DNA of 64,000 nt from an uncultured Lachnospiraceae bacterium. Its GTDB lineage: Bacteria > Bacillota > Clostridia > Lachnospirales > Lachnospiraceae. The DNA is taken from contig CACWQE010000015.1 of NCBI GenBank assembly GCA_902762905.1, positions 52,430-116,429 of the forward strand, read 5' to 3'. Position numbers and translations under genes: made by a program. Below, in pieces: positions 14,721 to 24,660 of this stretch. The notes under the pieces are model-generated. The model was not told the origin of the DNA and did not search any database. It saw nothing but the letters and a program-made list of their open reading frames with translations. The number at the start of each line of letters is the position of its first letter. Positions within the stretch are counted from its first letter, which is position 1.

Positions 14721-17549
14721 TCAATCCTCTCCCATCTTGATTGCCTGTGCGATCTTCATATGGGCCAATATGTGTGCCAGCACATATATACCACCACCAA
14801 GCATACACACAACAATAATGCCAATCCGCAGCATGTCACCGGCAGATATATATAACTGATAAGGCAATACATGTTGTTCCGGTGCATATGCAATCGTAAT
14901 CAATGAAATAAACAATCGTGATGTAATCATTCCACTGACCACTCCCGACAGAACAGCAATCAGTGAACAACAAATCTGTTCATTGATCAACATTTGTATA
15001 ATCTCTCTCATACTCATACCCATAGCCCGGTAAATGCCAAACAATAACTCCCGCTGCCGGATGGATGTAATCCAATAGATCAGAAAACCGATCATACACA
15101 ATATCATAACAACCAGAAAACTTAATGTGAGCATTCCATTCGTAATCTGTATCATTGCTGTCTGTTTTGCCAGAATCAGTTTCTGCTCCACATCTTTCCG
15201 GTATTCGAGCACCGCACCACTATCCTGAATCACATCTAACACTTTATTCTGGTGTCCGCCCGTCTTCATCCAGATTTCCGTCGGTTGAATACCAAATATA
15301 TTCGTCACATAGCCATAATTTGCTACAATCAGATATGTTTCCTCCTGTTTGATATTCCCATTGTCGTCCGTCACCATTTTATATCCAGTAAATCCCGGCC
15401 ACGCATCCACAAATCCACAGATCGTTCCGGTCAGATCTCCTAACGTATCCTGATAAGAATTATCTTCCGATAACATAGAATACCGGATCGTATCTCCCAC
15501 CTTCAGATTGAATTTCTCCCGTGCATTTGATGACACCAGAATATTACTTGCACCATCTGCCAGATCATTTAAGTAGTAGTACCAATGTTTGTCTAATAAA
15601 CCATCCCGCATCCAGGCGGTATTTCCAAATTCCTCCGTCTGTATCGCCATCAGCACTCCATTATCCGACAATCCTTTTGCTGCCGCCAGACTAACATCCC
15701 GCTGCAATACCTCTGCCGCTGACTCTGTATGTTTTCGGACTTTTTCAAACAGATTGGTGTCCGGTTCCACATATACCAGATCCGTTATCTGTTTGTCCCC
15801 GGAACGATATGTCTTCGACATAGTCATCCACTTTTCTTTGACAACCAGATCTGCACCTGTATCATACCGGATCCGTTCCTCTTCATTCCGGTTGATCGTT
15901 CTTGCAACATTGGAATAAAAGATTCCCATAGCAATGGATACCACCAGAAACAAAGAGATAAATGTCTGCTTTCTCCTTGTTCTTAATATCTGTAAAAAGG
16001 AAGCATAGACTGCCGGTGCCCAACGCTCTTTTCCCATATGATAGATCAACTGCACCACCACCCGGAACAAACGAAGAATGATCATTCCTGCTCCAGCCAT
16101 AAACAATACTGCACTGATAAACAATACCGGATCTAATCCCTTTCCATTCAATACCCTCTGGGCGATTTCCTCTTTCTGCTTGTTAAAACTATAATATGAA
16201 TATCCTGACACCAGCAGTAAGACTACATCTATATAATACTTCTCAAAAAATGCAGTTTCCGAAGCATCCCTCTTTGATTTCTTCGCCACAATATCGATAT
16301 TGGCTCGTTTCACTAACGGCAATGTCATAAATGCTATCGCTAACACCGCACCCGCAATCGCAAAGCCTACACTCTTTCCTGTAATCGCAGCCATAAGATT
16401 CTTTCGATTCACAAACTCCAAAAAAGCATTTGACTGCCCCATCAACCGGCAGATCGCATATCCAAGAGGAATCCCCAACACAATGCCGCTACAGGCTAAC
16501 ACGGATGCCTGACAAAAATACACCCACAAAATCTGTCTCATGGATACACCACGACTCTTCAGCATTGCAATCTCATTACCCTCAAGTTCAAGGATCTGAG
16601 AAGCTATCATATATATAAATATAAGGATCAGGGCAAGAATGGGTAATTCTAACACCCATAAGATTGCCGCAATCTTCTTCGACTGTTGTATACTATCCTC
16701 TAACAACCGGGTAAATACCGTTGTGATCTCAACTCTTTGTCCGTCAAATCCCGCCTTTGCATATCGTTTGAGCACTTTATAATAGGATGAAATATCCTTT
16801 GCTTTCATCTTCGTATAATCATATAGATAATACGCATAGAACCGAACCGTAATCTGCTTTTGAGCCGTCATGATCTTCTCAAGATCTTGTTCCGACACAA
16901 ACACATTTTTCTGATATTCTTCCGGTGCCTGTACCCAATATATATCATCCGACTTCTTTTCTTCAAAAACCCCCGTAATCATCAGTTGCAATGGATTTCC
17001 TTTTGCATCGGTATAGTCTTTCATCTCTATCGTCTGCCCCACGTACAATTCATTGTTTTCTAACGCAGATGCAGACACATAACACGGAATCTTTCCTGCT
17101 TCTTCCTTTTCCGAAGCAATGAGCTTCCAATGTTCTTCCATATCTGACATATAACTGATCTTCAGATATTTATCATTTTTGCGTTTTGCAACATTAACAA
17201 TTGGTATAATGGCAGATTCCTTCAATGTATATAGCCCAATTCTCTGCGCCGGTTCCATCTGTAGGTCTCTTTGCAAAATACCATCCCAGCCTTCTATGGT
17301 TTCTATCACTTTAGAAAAGCTTTCCTTTGTTTTCTTATAGGTATTGCCCTGAAAGACGGAAACAACACACGGATAAGTACCATTATCCTGAATATACTGT
17401 TTCATCTCATTCTGAAATGCCTGATTCTCCGACATATTCTGATACATCGGCAGACAGGCAGCCACTGCCACCAACAGTATGATTCCGACAAACAGACAGA
17501 TATTTAACCATTTTTTATAAAGAAGTTTCTGCTTGATAAATGTAAACAC
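14721..17549 (-). CDS. ABC transporter permease with two FtsX domains
   Basis: The 942-residue protein has an N-terminal membrane segment (residues 12-35), a long extracellular domain, three helices around 300-430, a second extracellular domain (about 540-790) and three helices at the C-terminus (LIYWIT, AVLSGVVSG, IVVCMLGGG). This is the MacB/FtsX-like layout with two FtsX domains used for exporting or sensing peptides and lipids. A GTG start follows AAGGGGGTGAAG. With the two fusion proteins upstream and the ATPase downstream it should form one trans-envelope export complex, now lacking an intact ATPase. Confidence 0.87.
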   Translation of the reverse strand: MFTFIKQKLLYKKWLNICLFVGIILLVAVAACLPMYQNMSENQAFQNEMKQYIQDNGTYPCVVSVFQGNTYKKTKESFSKVIETIEGWDGILQRDLQMEPAQRIGLYTLKESAIIPIVNVAKRKNDKYLKISYMSDMEEHWKLIASEKEEAGKIPCYVSASALENNELYVGQTIEMKDYTDAKGNPLQLMITGVFEEKKSDDIYWVQAPEEYQKNVFVSEQDLEKIMTAQKQITVRFYAYYLYDYTKMKAKDISSYYKVLKRYAKAGFDGQRVEITTVFTRLLEDSIQQSKKIAAILWVLELPILALILIFIYMIASQILELEGNEIAMLKSRGVSMRQILWVYFCQASVLACSGIVLGIPLGYAICRLMGQSNAFLEFVNRKNLMAAITGKSVGFAIAGAVLAIAFMTLPLVKRANIDIVAKKSKRDASETAFFEKYYIDVVLLLVSGYSYYSFNKQKEEIAQRVLNGKGLDPVLFISAVLFMAGAGMIILRLFRVVVQLIYHMGKERWAPAVYASFLQILRTRRKQTFISLFLVVSIAMGIFYSNVARTINRNEEERIRYDTGADLVVKEKWMTMSKTYRSGDKQITDLVYVEPDTNLFEKVRKHTESAAEVLQRDVSLAAAKGLSDNGVLMAIQTEEFGNTAWMRDGLLDKHWYYYLNDLADGASNILVSSNAREKFNLKVGDTIRYSMLSEDNSYQDTLGDLTGTICGFVDAWPGFTGYKMVTDDNGNIKQEETYLIVANYGYVTNIFGIQPTEIWMKTGGHQNKVLDVIQDSGAVLEYRKDVEQKLILAKQTAMIQITNGMLTLSFLVVMILCMIGFLIYWITSIRQRELLFGIYRAMGMSMREIIQMLINEQICCSLIAVLSGVVSGMITSRLFISLITIAYAPEQHVLPYQLYISAGDMLRIGIIVVCMLGGGIYVLAHILAHMKIAQAIKMGED

Positions 17550-17552
17550 CGG

Positions 17553-19610
17553 CTACTTCACCCCCTTCAAAAGTACATCACCTTCTGCCAGACCACCAAA
17601 TATCCAATATTGGTTGTTGGCACCTTGCAGGCAACGCACATACTGTTTATAAGGTTTTCCATCCTTCAATGTCCATACATATCTTCTGTCATCTTCTCCC
17701 TTTTTGATATCTTCCTGTTCCACAACGAACACATCGGATATCGGGTTAGACACAATAGAAACCGAACCTTCCTTCAAGTCTTCCACCGGTTGATCTAATT
17801 GGATATACGCCTTTGTCATCTGCTCCTGCGGTTCGGAAATATAGTACACCGCCTGACCATCTGCCCCGGTGTATTCCATCTCCTGCGTTGCGGAGGAGAA
17901 CGCACCGACTACTGTTCCCTCATAGGTATCATTTACTTTAACGCGGTCGCCATAATGATACTTATACGCATTATTGCCTGTTACATAATAAGAAATGCTG
18001 TCATCCGTAATCGTTCCTATATAATCATTGGAATTCACTATAATGTGTTCCCTGCCCGCTTCGTACATACCGCGATACGTCCCGCTGCACGGAGCCGTAA
18101 CCGCAACCGTACCCGTTATCTTTTTTTGTGCAGATAACGCACGTTCTAAAGTATTCTGCTGTCTGTGATATACCTTTTCCTTATATGTCTGTTCTAACTC
18201 TGCTAAAGACAATTCCACAGAAGACTTCTTTCCCTGCTGCTTCAATTGTTTTGTAATCTGCCTGATGCTTTCTTTTTGGGCTTTCTTCTGCTGCTCATAC
18301 TGACGTTTCAAAGACGCAAGCTGATTCTCAACATCTGTTACATCTGCTTTTCCACTTGTCACTTCTAACGTAGCTAAGACATCCCCCTGTTTCACTTCGG
18401 TCTGATCTGTTGCAGATAGCAATTTTGCTTCCCCGACACCGGATGTAATATCGACCAGTCGCGGATATTCCTTTTTAATCCTGTTCTCATTTGCAAACAA
18501 TGAGATTGCTGACTTCTTAACCGTTTTTGTTCCGGAATATTCCAGCTCCGTTTCTACCGGATAATATACCTCTTCACCCGCATCCAATCCTTCCAGGATT
18601 TCCGTGTCAACACCATCTGAAATTCCCTGTTTTACAATACACTTTTCTTTTCGCCCATCTACAATCTTATAAATGTAACTGCTTTCCTGTCCTGTATATA
18701 CGCAGCAGCCGGGCACGGTAACTGCATTCGTTGACTCTTCTAATACAATATGTACATCCAGATAATCACCCGGATGAATGGCATCATTTTTTAATGCAAA
18801 GCGCGGTGTCAGTTTCATATTATTCCTTAATGCGATCTGTTGTTCCTTTTCAGAGTAAGGAATGTTCTCTAACTCCTGTTCACTGCCAAGATAAGTTGTA
18901 TATGCTCTTACAAAGAAATTACGTGCCCGATTCGACAGTTCATCCTGTAATGCAATATAATAGTCATCATCTCTTGAGATCATGACCACATTTTCCATGG
19001 ACTGCACCGTTGCAGCATAACTCATATAAGCAACATGACCATCCGCAGTTGCTCTTAACGTGTTATCTTCTATCTTTCCTTTTACACACTCTATCTCCTG
19101 ATTCAATTGCTGTATCCGGATATCCGACACCTGTTTCTGATATTCCAGATCTGCCTGCAATCGCTGGATCTCTGTCTCTACCACATCCCCCGTCCGGTCA
19201 TCTGACTCATTCTTCTGCTCTTTCTTTTGTTTGACCTCAAGGGTAAGATGTTTCTTCTGATAAGAAATATCTTCTTTTTCCGCAGATAACTGTTCCTGTA
19301 ACTGTTTCAATTGTTCCTCATATTCTGACGTATCCGACACCGCCACAACCTGCCCCTTCACCACTTTATCGCCTAACGCCACCGGATAGGATACATTTTC
19401 TTTGGTTGAAGTGTAATAACAGCCTGAAAAACTTCCTGTCACATAACCAACTACAATCTCCTCATTTACAATATCCTTACAAACTGCTTTCACACTCTGT
19501 ATGCTTTCACTTGCCGGTGTCTTCAATTTCGGAGCTGCCGTCTGTTTTCCACAGCCGGTCATTGTAAATAATAAAAGCAACACCAACACATAACATTTCA
19601 CTCTATTCAC
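17553..19610 (-). CDS. Internally duplicated membrane-fusion (HlyD-like) lipoprotein
   Basis: A signal peptide with lipobox (MTGC, Cys20) anchors this 685-residue protein outside the membrane. It holds two fusion-protein modules: a lipoyl-like piece and coiled coil at about residues 40-215, then a second lipoyl/coiled-coil piece at about 390-530 (TEVKQGDVLATLEV and QYEQQKKAQ), each followed by beta-barrel regions. Usual single-module relatives are about 350-450 residues. It overlaps the upstream fusion gene by eight bases and ends four bases before the permease. Confidence 0.82.
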   Translation of the reverse strand: MNRVKCYVLVLLLLFTMTGCGKQTAAPKLKTPASESIQSVKAVCKDIVNEEIVVGYVTGSFSGCYYTSTKENVSYPVALGDKVVKGQVVAVSDTSEYEEQLKQLQEQLSAEKEDISYQKKHLTLEVKQKKEQKNESDDRTGDVVETEIQRLQADLEYQKQVSDIRIQQLNQEIECVKGKIEDNTLRATADGHVAYMSYAATVQSMENVVMISRDDDYYIALQDELSNRARNFFVRAYTTYLGSEQELENIPYSEKEQQIALRNNMKLTPRFALKNDAIHPGDYLDVHIVLEESTNAVTVPGCCVYTGQESSYIYKIVDGRKEKCIVKQGISDGVDTEILEGLDAGEEVYYPVETELEYSGTKTVKKSAISLFANENRIKKEYPRLVDITSGVGEAKLLSATDQTEVKQGDVLATLEVTSGKADVTDVENQLASLKRQYEQQKKAQKESIRQITKQLKQQGKKSSVELSLAELEQTYKEKVYHRQQNTLERALSAQKKITGTVAVTAPCSGTYRGMYEAGREHIIVNSNDYIGTITDDSISYYVTGNNAYKYHYGDRVKVNDTYEGTVVGAFSSATQEMEYTGADGQAVYYISEPQEQMTKAYIQLDQPVEDLKEGSVSIVSNPISDVFVVEQEDIKKGEDDRRYVWTLKDGKPYKQYVRCLQGANNQYWIFGGLAEGDVLLKGVK

Positions 19611-20622
19611 TTACAATCTCCTCCCCTTCCTCTAATCCACTCTCAACAACATACTTTCCGTCTATCGGTTCAGATACTGTAATCTCTTTCACACGGGCAA
19701 AACCATCCTCCTTGACGATCATGACATACGACTTTCCATTTTCCTGTGTAACGGCATTTTCCGGAATATATAAAACATTACTGCGTTTCTTTCCACGGAT
19801 ATGTATTGTTGCATTCGTATGATCATCATATGTCTGCTCTGCGGCAAATGCCACCTCCGTCTTATCCTCCTCCGTCTTCTGCACATCCTGTACGGTAACC
19901 GGTATCTCCTTCTCCTCTATCGTTGCCTGAAATGTGTCCCCAATTTTCGGGGTATCATCTGTTGTATCCATTGTGCCACGGAAAAACCCGCCTGCCGCTG
20001 CAACCGTAATATACTTCTTAGAAGAGTCAAAGCTGCCAAGCATCGCAGCATCCGCTAGATAAGTAACCTGACCATCTTCCTCCGCATAGATCCGGTAATC
20101 TGCAATCCTTTCCTGTGTCTCCGCAATTCTCATGTTCAGGACATGAATCTGCCCTTCCTCATCCTTGATCGTTTCTTTAAGCGATACCGCCTCATCCTTG
20201 TCTGCCATCTTCAGAAGCTGCTTGTTATACTTCATTGATTTTTGCAACTCCATGACCTGAAACCGGTAATCCGAAAGTTGTTGTTCTAACTCTTCACAAG
20301 GTGCCTCTGCTAACAATTCCCCTTTCTTTACCTGATCTCCGACCATCACATAATTATGGATTTCCAGTCCCCATTGATCCGGTTCCCCGACATACTGAAG
20401 ATAATAGTCCTTTTCTGTCGTATACTGATAAACTGCCATAATCGTGATCGACTCATCCACATCTCCCCGTTTTACTTTCACCAGTTCACGCTGATACGGT
20501 ATATAATGCTCTATATGTATCGTATCGTCTATTTCTGCCTCATCCGGAAAAAGGCTGCATCCGCAAAGACCCAATGAGAGTCCGGCAAATGCAGCCAATC
20601 CTGCTACATAAAATCTTCTCAT
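19603..20622 (-). CDS. Membrane-fusion (HlyD/RND-MFP-like) lipoprotein
   Basis: A lipoprotein signal (LCGCS, Cys22) is followed by a short lipoyl-like segment (GDQVKKGELLAEAP), a coiled coil (about residues 110-170), the second lipoyl half (AEEDGQVTYLADA) and a beta-barrel/C-terminal domain ending GLEEGEEIVSE. It should link the FtsX-type permease to the envelope. GGAGG precedes the ATG, with an extended -10 (TGCTATAAT, about 20649-20657) upstream. It is the first gene of the export operon. Confidence 0.85.
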   Translation of the reverse strand: MRRFYVAGLAAFAGLSLGLCGCSLFPDEAEIDDTIHIEHYIPYQRELVKVKRGDVDESITIMAVYQYTTEKDYYLQYVGEPDQWGLEIHNYVMVGDQVKKGELLAEAPCEELEQQLSDYRFQVMELQKSMKYNKQLLKMADKDEAVSLKETIKDEEGQIHVLNMRIAETQERIADYRIYAEEDGQVTYLADAAMLGSFDSSKKYITVAAAGGFFRGTMDTTDDTPKIGDTFQATIEEKEIPVTVQDVQKTEEDKTEVAFAAEQTYDDHTNATIHIRGKKRSNVLYIPENAVTQENGKSYVMIVKEDGFARVKEITVSEPIDGKYVVESGLEEGEEIVSE

Positions 20623-20766
20623 ACCATTCCTCCATTTTTCTTCTATTGCTATTATAGCAGAATAGAAACATAAAGTGGGCGTACAAAAATGAAGATTTTC
20701 TTACAATTATTTATTTCATTTTGTCAACAAATACAGATGGCGAGAACTCATTGGCGACCGGTTCCC

Positions 20767-22491
20767 CTATCTCCAAAAATTGATTCCAAACTGTTTCCAG
20801 AATGCCTCCATAACATCCCAATAATACTTATATTCCTGTTCTCCCGTTGAGTAAATGCTACAGGAATCCGTAGCAATCAACACCTTTCCACAGGTACCAT
20901 CCTCCATACGGATATAAATTGTCTGTGTGAATGGGCAGTCACTTCCACCCTTGATCTCCTCAACCGGATTTGAAAACGCATCCTCAAATATAGCTAACAA
21001 CTCTTTATCCCGCACAGATCGTGTCGTATTGTCTTTGTATAAAAAGATCTCCTGCACATCATGAATATCCTCTGGAGATAACATTCCGTCATCTCCTTCG
21101 TGCTCACTCTCCCACTCCATATACCAGTCCGGTATGGAATGCTCGGCGGCTGCCTGCTGCTCCTTGCCTACCAGACGCTCGATCTCCTCTTGTTTCATCT
21201 GTGCATCCCCCGATGGCTCCTGTGCTGTGTCTGTGGCCTGCACTCCGGTCAGCTCCTGAGCCTTTCCATCCTGTCGTTCTTTCGCTTCACGAAGCTGTTG
21301 CTCCGCCTCATCTGATTTCTGTCTGTCCTGCGGAATTGTCTGTGATACCGGACCGGTATTTGTTGTATTATTGTTTGTATCCATCCCCTGCGTAAATGCT
21401 GCCACACCGGCAGCAGCCACAACCAGACCGACCAATATAAGCAACCACGTTCTCTTATGTATTCCTTTCTTGATCATCTCAATCCGCATCCGCATCTCCG
21501 AAGTCTTCATCTTCATCGTCGTTGCTGTCAGAAATACATTATCCTTTCCATCCACCCGCACTAACATAAGCAGACTATTCCCATATGCAATCCGCTCTGT
21601 CTCATTCATCCGGTACATAACCGTATCATCGCAGGCATATTCACAATCTCTCTTAGATAGAATTGCCGCCAACCAGACAATCGGATGAAACCAGTAAACT
21701 GCAACTAAGAGATTACGCAGATACCCCCACCAGATATCGCCGTGCCGCATATGTACCTTCTCATGAAGAACCGCATGTTCTAAGAACACAATCTTCCCGC
21801 TATTCTTATGATCTTTGCCATCCTGTGCATCTTTTACCGCCTGCATTGTCAAAACATCCGGTACATAAATATCTAAGGTCATGCCTTTGCTCCGAAACAA
21901 TAACGGTGTTGCAATCCCCTTTGTCCGATAAATCTGTTCTCCCTGATATACCAGTCTTTCCCTGTTCTCCACAAGAAAGATCCGCATCCGGTGTTCCGTC
22001 CCGATCTGCAACCCCAAAATAATCACAAATCCAATCAGCCATATTCCATACAAAATTCTCTTAGAAAATATCGCCTGCACAATCACATTCCATACCTTTG
22101 CAGATAACTTCTCATGTTCTGTCACCACATCGGGCTGCTGTTTCTTCGTATCCACAACCGTCTGCCCGGATGTCTGTTCTCTATCTGCCGCCACCTGCCT
22201 CTGTTTCCTTGCACCCTCTGATTCCTGCTGCACACGCTCCTGTATTTTCTGATTCCACGCCTTCTCTAGTGCATATTGTGCATTGCCAATGCTGACCGGA
22301 CTGGAAATCGTCAAGATATCCATACCAAGCAGGTGCGTTCCCATATATTCGACTCCCGGCAGGATCAGGCGCACTGCCAGCACCAGCCACAACGCATAGA
22401 TCACAACATTGCTGATTCTCCCCCGGCAAAACTGCCGGATCACCACGATCACCAAAAACAAAAATGTAACAGCAATACAAGTATCAATCAT
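20767..22491 (-). CDS. BlaR1/MecR1-type M56 metalloprotease sensor
   Basis: An integral membrane protease of the M56 family: membrane helices near residues 5-18, 28-48 and 145-165, the zinc motif HEKVH at about 243-247, and the downstream ECEYACDD-type glutamate motif (CEYACDD). A helix near 350-370 leads to a Gln/Ala-rich linker and a 150-residue extracellular domain with no penicillin-binding motifs. It probably senses a different signal than BlaR1. The ATG at 22491 is preferred (GAGGGGG upstream, overlapping the repressor's stop). On stimulation it would cleave, or trigger cleavage of, the BlaI-like repressor. Confidence 0.85.
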   Translation of the reverse strand: MIDTCIAVTFLFLVIVVIRQFCRGRISNVVIYALWLVLAVRLILPGVEYMGTHLLGMDILTISSPVSIGNAQYALEKAWNQKIQERVQQESEGARKQRQVAADREQTSGQTVVDTKKQQPDVVTEHEKLSAKVWNVIVQAIFSKRILYGIWLIGFVIILGLQIGTEHRMRIFLVENRERLVYQGEQIYRTKGIATPLLFRSKGMTLDIYVPDVLTMQAVKDAQDGKDHKNSGKIVFLEHAVLHEKVHMRHGDIWWGYLRNLLVAVYWFHPIVWLAAILSKRDCEYACDDTVMYRMNETERIAYGNSLLMLVRVDGKDNVFLTATTMKMKTSEMRMRIEMIKKGIHKRTWLLILVGLVVAAAGVAAFTQGMDTNNNTTNTGPVSQTIPQDRQKSDEAEQQLREAKERQDGKAQELTGVQATDTAQEPSGDAQMKQEEIERLVGKEQQAAAEHSIPDWYMEWESEHEGDDGMLSPEDIHDVQEIFLYKDNTTRSVRDKELLAIFEDAFSNPVEEIKGGSDCPFTQTIYIRMEDGTCGKVLIATDSCSIYSTGEQEYKYYWDVMEAFWKQFGINFWR

Positions 22492-22867
22492 GTTGATCCA
22501 CCCCCTCATTCAAGATTCTGCGAAGCTCCTCCAGATCTTCCGGGCTGATCGACTCCTGCTTCACCATCGTAGTCAGCATCAGCCCCATACTTCCTTTATA
22601 CACCCGCTCTAAGAAATCCTTGGTCTCCTGCACACATGCCTGACTCTGCTCTACAATCGGATAATAATGCTTCGCCCTGCCAACCGTCTCATAAGCAACC
22701 GCCTTCTTTGCCTCCATCCGCTTCAGCATCATAATGATCACATGCCGATCCCAATTCGTACTCCCCTCAAAATGTGCCACCATATCGGCGATCGTCTTCG
22801 GACTTTCTTCCCATAGATAATCCATCAGCTTCCATTCTGCATTCGATAATCCAATCTTGTCTTCCAT
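22484..22867 (-). CDS. blaI: BlaI/MecI-family transcriptional repressor
   Basis: The winged helix reads LSNAEWKLMDYLWEESPKT with IADMV, then the recognition part NWDRHVIIMMLKRMEAKKAV and the wing YYPIV, followed by the helical dimer region; 127 residues is typical. The ATG at 22867 has AAAGGGGAAA upstream; the longer frame to 22951 crosses the operators. Two BlaI-type palindromes lie just upstream (22911-22948), implying autorepression. The M56 sensor is co-transcribed and overlaps. The export operon 144 bp downstream may be a further target or be read through. Confidence 0.9.
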   Translation of the reverse strand: MEDKIGLSNAEWKLMDYLWEESPKTIADMVAHFEGSTNWDRHVIIMMLKRMEAKKAVAYETVGRAKHYYPIVEQSQACVQETKDFLERVYKGSMGLMLTTMVKQESISPEDLEELRRILNEGVDQHD

Positions 22868-22910
22868 TCCCGGTTTCCCCTTTCGTTTCACTCCACAATC
22901 CAAAAGATTA

Positions 22911-22959
22911 GTATACATTTGTTTACATATAGGGTAACACTTGTTTACCATATTGTCAA
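22911..22959 (-). promoter_or_regulatory. Two BlaI-type operators and -35 element
   Basis: On the minus strand GTAAACAAATGTATAC (22911-22926) fits the BlaI dyad ACAnnTGT with GTA...TAC flanks, and GTAAACAAGTGTTACC (22933-22948) is a near copy 22 bp away. TTGACA (complement of 22954-22959) lies beside them; the -10 is poor (TACCCT at 17 bp). Repressor binding would cover the promoter. Confidence 0.7.
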
Positions 22960-22997
22960 GAACATTTCACAGACATTGACAACGATTCGAAAACTCC

Positions 22998-23026
22998 TTG
23001 TCAATCCGCCACCGCTATACTATAAT
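22998..23026 (+). promoter_or_regulatory. murC promoter
   Basis: TTGTCA (22998-23003), a 17-bp spacer and TATAAT (23021-23026). An 8-bp hairpin, CGGGTAAT/ATTACCCG (about 23042-23059), lies in the short leader. Confidence 0.7.
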
Positions 23027-23087
23027 GAAATGAGATATGCTCGGGTAATCCATTACCCGTATTATATAGAAGGAAGAGGGATTTCAT

Positions 23088-24467
23088 ATGTATCATATTG
23101 ATTTTAGTAAACCCAACCATGTACACTTTATCGGAATCGGCGGTATCAGCATGAGCGGATTAGCCGAGATCCTGTTGAAAGAAAACTTCAAGATCAGCGG
23201 CTCTGATGCTAAGAGTTCTGATATTATTGATAATTTAATTTCGATGGGTGCCATCGTAAATATAGGTCAGTCCGCAGATAATATCACAGATGATATTGAT
23301 CTGGTTGTATATACCGCAGCCGTACACCCGGATAACCCGGAATATGCTGCCAGCGTTGCAAAGAACATCCCAATGCTGACCAGAGCACAACTCCTTGGTC
23401 AGATCATGAATAATTACAAGTATTCTGTTGCCGTATCCGGAACCCATGGTAAGACAACGACTACTTCGATGTTAAGTCAGATCTTCATGGAAGCCGATGT
23501 TGATCCAACTATTTCCGTTGGCGGCATCTTAGATTCCATCGGCGGCAATGTAAGAGTCGGTCATTCCGATTACTTTGTCACAGAAGCATGTGAATACACA
23601 AATAGTTTCCATGCCTTTTATCCATATATCAGTATTATCTTAAATGTCGATGCAGATCACTTAGACTTCTTCAGCGGCATTGACGAGATCATTGAAAGTT
23701 TCCACACCTTTGCAACCAATCTTCCGGATAACGGAACCTTAGTTGTGAACGGTGATATGGATTGCCTTCCTCGTGTGACCAGGGATCTGACCTGCAGCAT
23801 CCTGACCTTTGGTATGAAGGATTCAAACCGTTACACGGCTGCTGACATTGAAGCAGATGAGAAGGGACACATGAATTATACCTTAGTTGTAGACGGCAAG
23901 TCCTGTGAACGTGTCCATCTGAACATCGGTGGAACACACAATGTAACCAACTCTCTGGCCGCAATTGCCGTTGCCGATTTACTTGGTATTGACCGCGAGC
24001 ATATCTTAGCCGGCCTTGCCTGCTTTGGTGGTGCACATCGCCGTTTTGAATTGAAAGGAACCTTGGGAAATGTTACCGTGATTGATGACTATGCGCATCA
24101 TCCAACCGAGATCAAGGCTACCCTTACTACCGCAACACATACTCCACACCATGAGCTGTGGGTTGTGTTCCAGCCACATACCTATACCCGTACCAAAGCA
24201 TTATTTGAGGAATTTGCAGATGCGTTGAAGGGCTTTGATCACGTTATCGTTGTTGATATCTATGCCGCCCGCGAGAAAGATACCGGCTTGGTTCATGCCA
24301 AAGACTTAGCCGCACGAATCAAAGAATTAGGAACCGATGCCAGATATTTCAGCTCCTTTGAAGCCGTAGAAAATTATTTATTAATAAATTGCAAAAAAAA
24401 TGATTTGTTGATAACCATGGGTGCCGGAGATGTCTATTTAATTGGCGAAGAGCTGCTTGGAAAATAG
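23088..24467 (+). CDS. murC: UDP-N-acetylmuramate--L-alanine ligase
   Basis: MurC adds L-alanine to UDP-N-acetylmuramate, the first amino acid of the peptidoglycan stem, in the cytoplasm. The N-terminal GIGGISMSGLAEIL nucleotide-sugar loop, the ATP loop GTHGKTTTTSM (about residues 118-128), the central EACEY and NVDADHLD segments and the C-terminal HHPTEIKAT are all present. At 459 residues it is of family length. It has its own promoter and an AGAGGG ribosome site. It stands just before the dnaD-dnaI replication genes. Confidence 0.97.
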   Translation: MYHIDFSKPNHVHFIGIGGISMSGLAEILLKENFKISGSDAKSSDIIDNLISMGAIVNIGQSADNITDDIDLVVYTAAVHPDNPEYAASVAKNIPMLTRAQLLGQIMNNYKYSVAVSGTHGKTTTTSMLSQIFMEADVDPTISVGGILDSIGGNVRVGHSDYFVTEACEYTNSFHAFYPYISIILNVDADHLDFFSGIDEIIESFHTFATNLPDNGTLVVNGDMDCLPRVTRDLTCSILTFGMKDSNRYTAADIEADEKGHMNYTLVVDGKSCERVHLNIGGTHNVTNSLAAIAVADLLGIDREHILAGLACFGGAHRRFELKGTLGNVTVIDDYAHHPTEIKATLTTATHTPHHELWVVFQPHTYTRTKALFEEFADALKGFDHVIVVDIYAAREKDTGLVHAKDLAARIKELGTDARYFSSFEAVENYLLINCKKNDLLITMGAGDVYLIGEELLGK

Positions 24468-24660
24468 TTATGCACAATATCCACAATCCAATTTCCTTCC
24501 TAGCGGAGGAATAGGTTGTGGATATTTCTGTTTACATAAAAGATTACCCTGGTCTGCATCAAATGACAGTAACACACCAGAATACAAATCATTTTATAAG
24601 AGATACTAACAGATAACAGATTATGTCTACCAGTTGTCCACATTATCCACATTTTCCACA
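24468..24660. promoter_or_regulatory. Cluster of DnaA-box-like 9-mers between murC and dnaD
   Basis: Three boxes lie head to tail with no gap: TTGTCCACA (24634-24642), TTATCCACA, the consensus (24643-24651), and TTTTCCACA (24652-24660). Two more abut after the murC stop: TTATGCACA (24468-24476) and ATATCCACA (24477-24485), with an inverted copy at 24517-24525. The first inverted pair also forms a hairpin that may terminate murC. About 100 bp separate the triple from the dnaD start. Confidence 0.65.

Noticed and set aside
21021..22022. Several rightward frames opposite the M56 gene
   Set aside because: Composition (Ser/Pro/His/Arg) and lack of starts mark them as shadows of the M56 coding strand.
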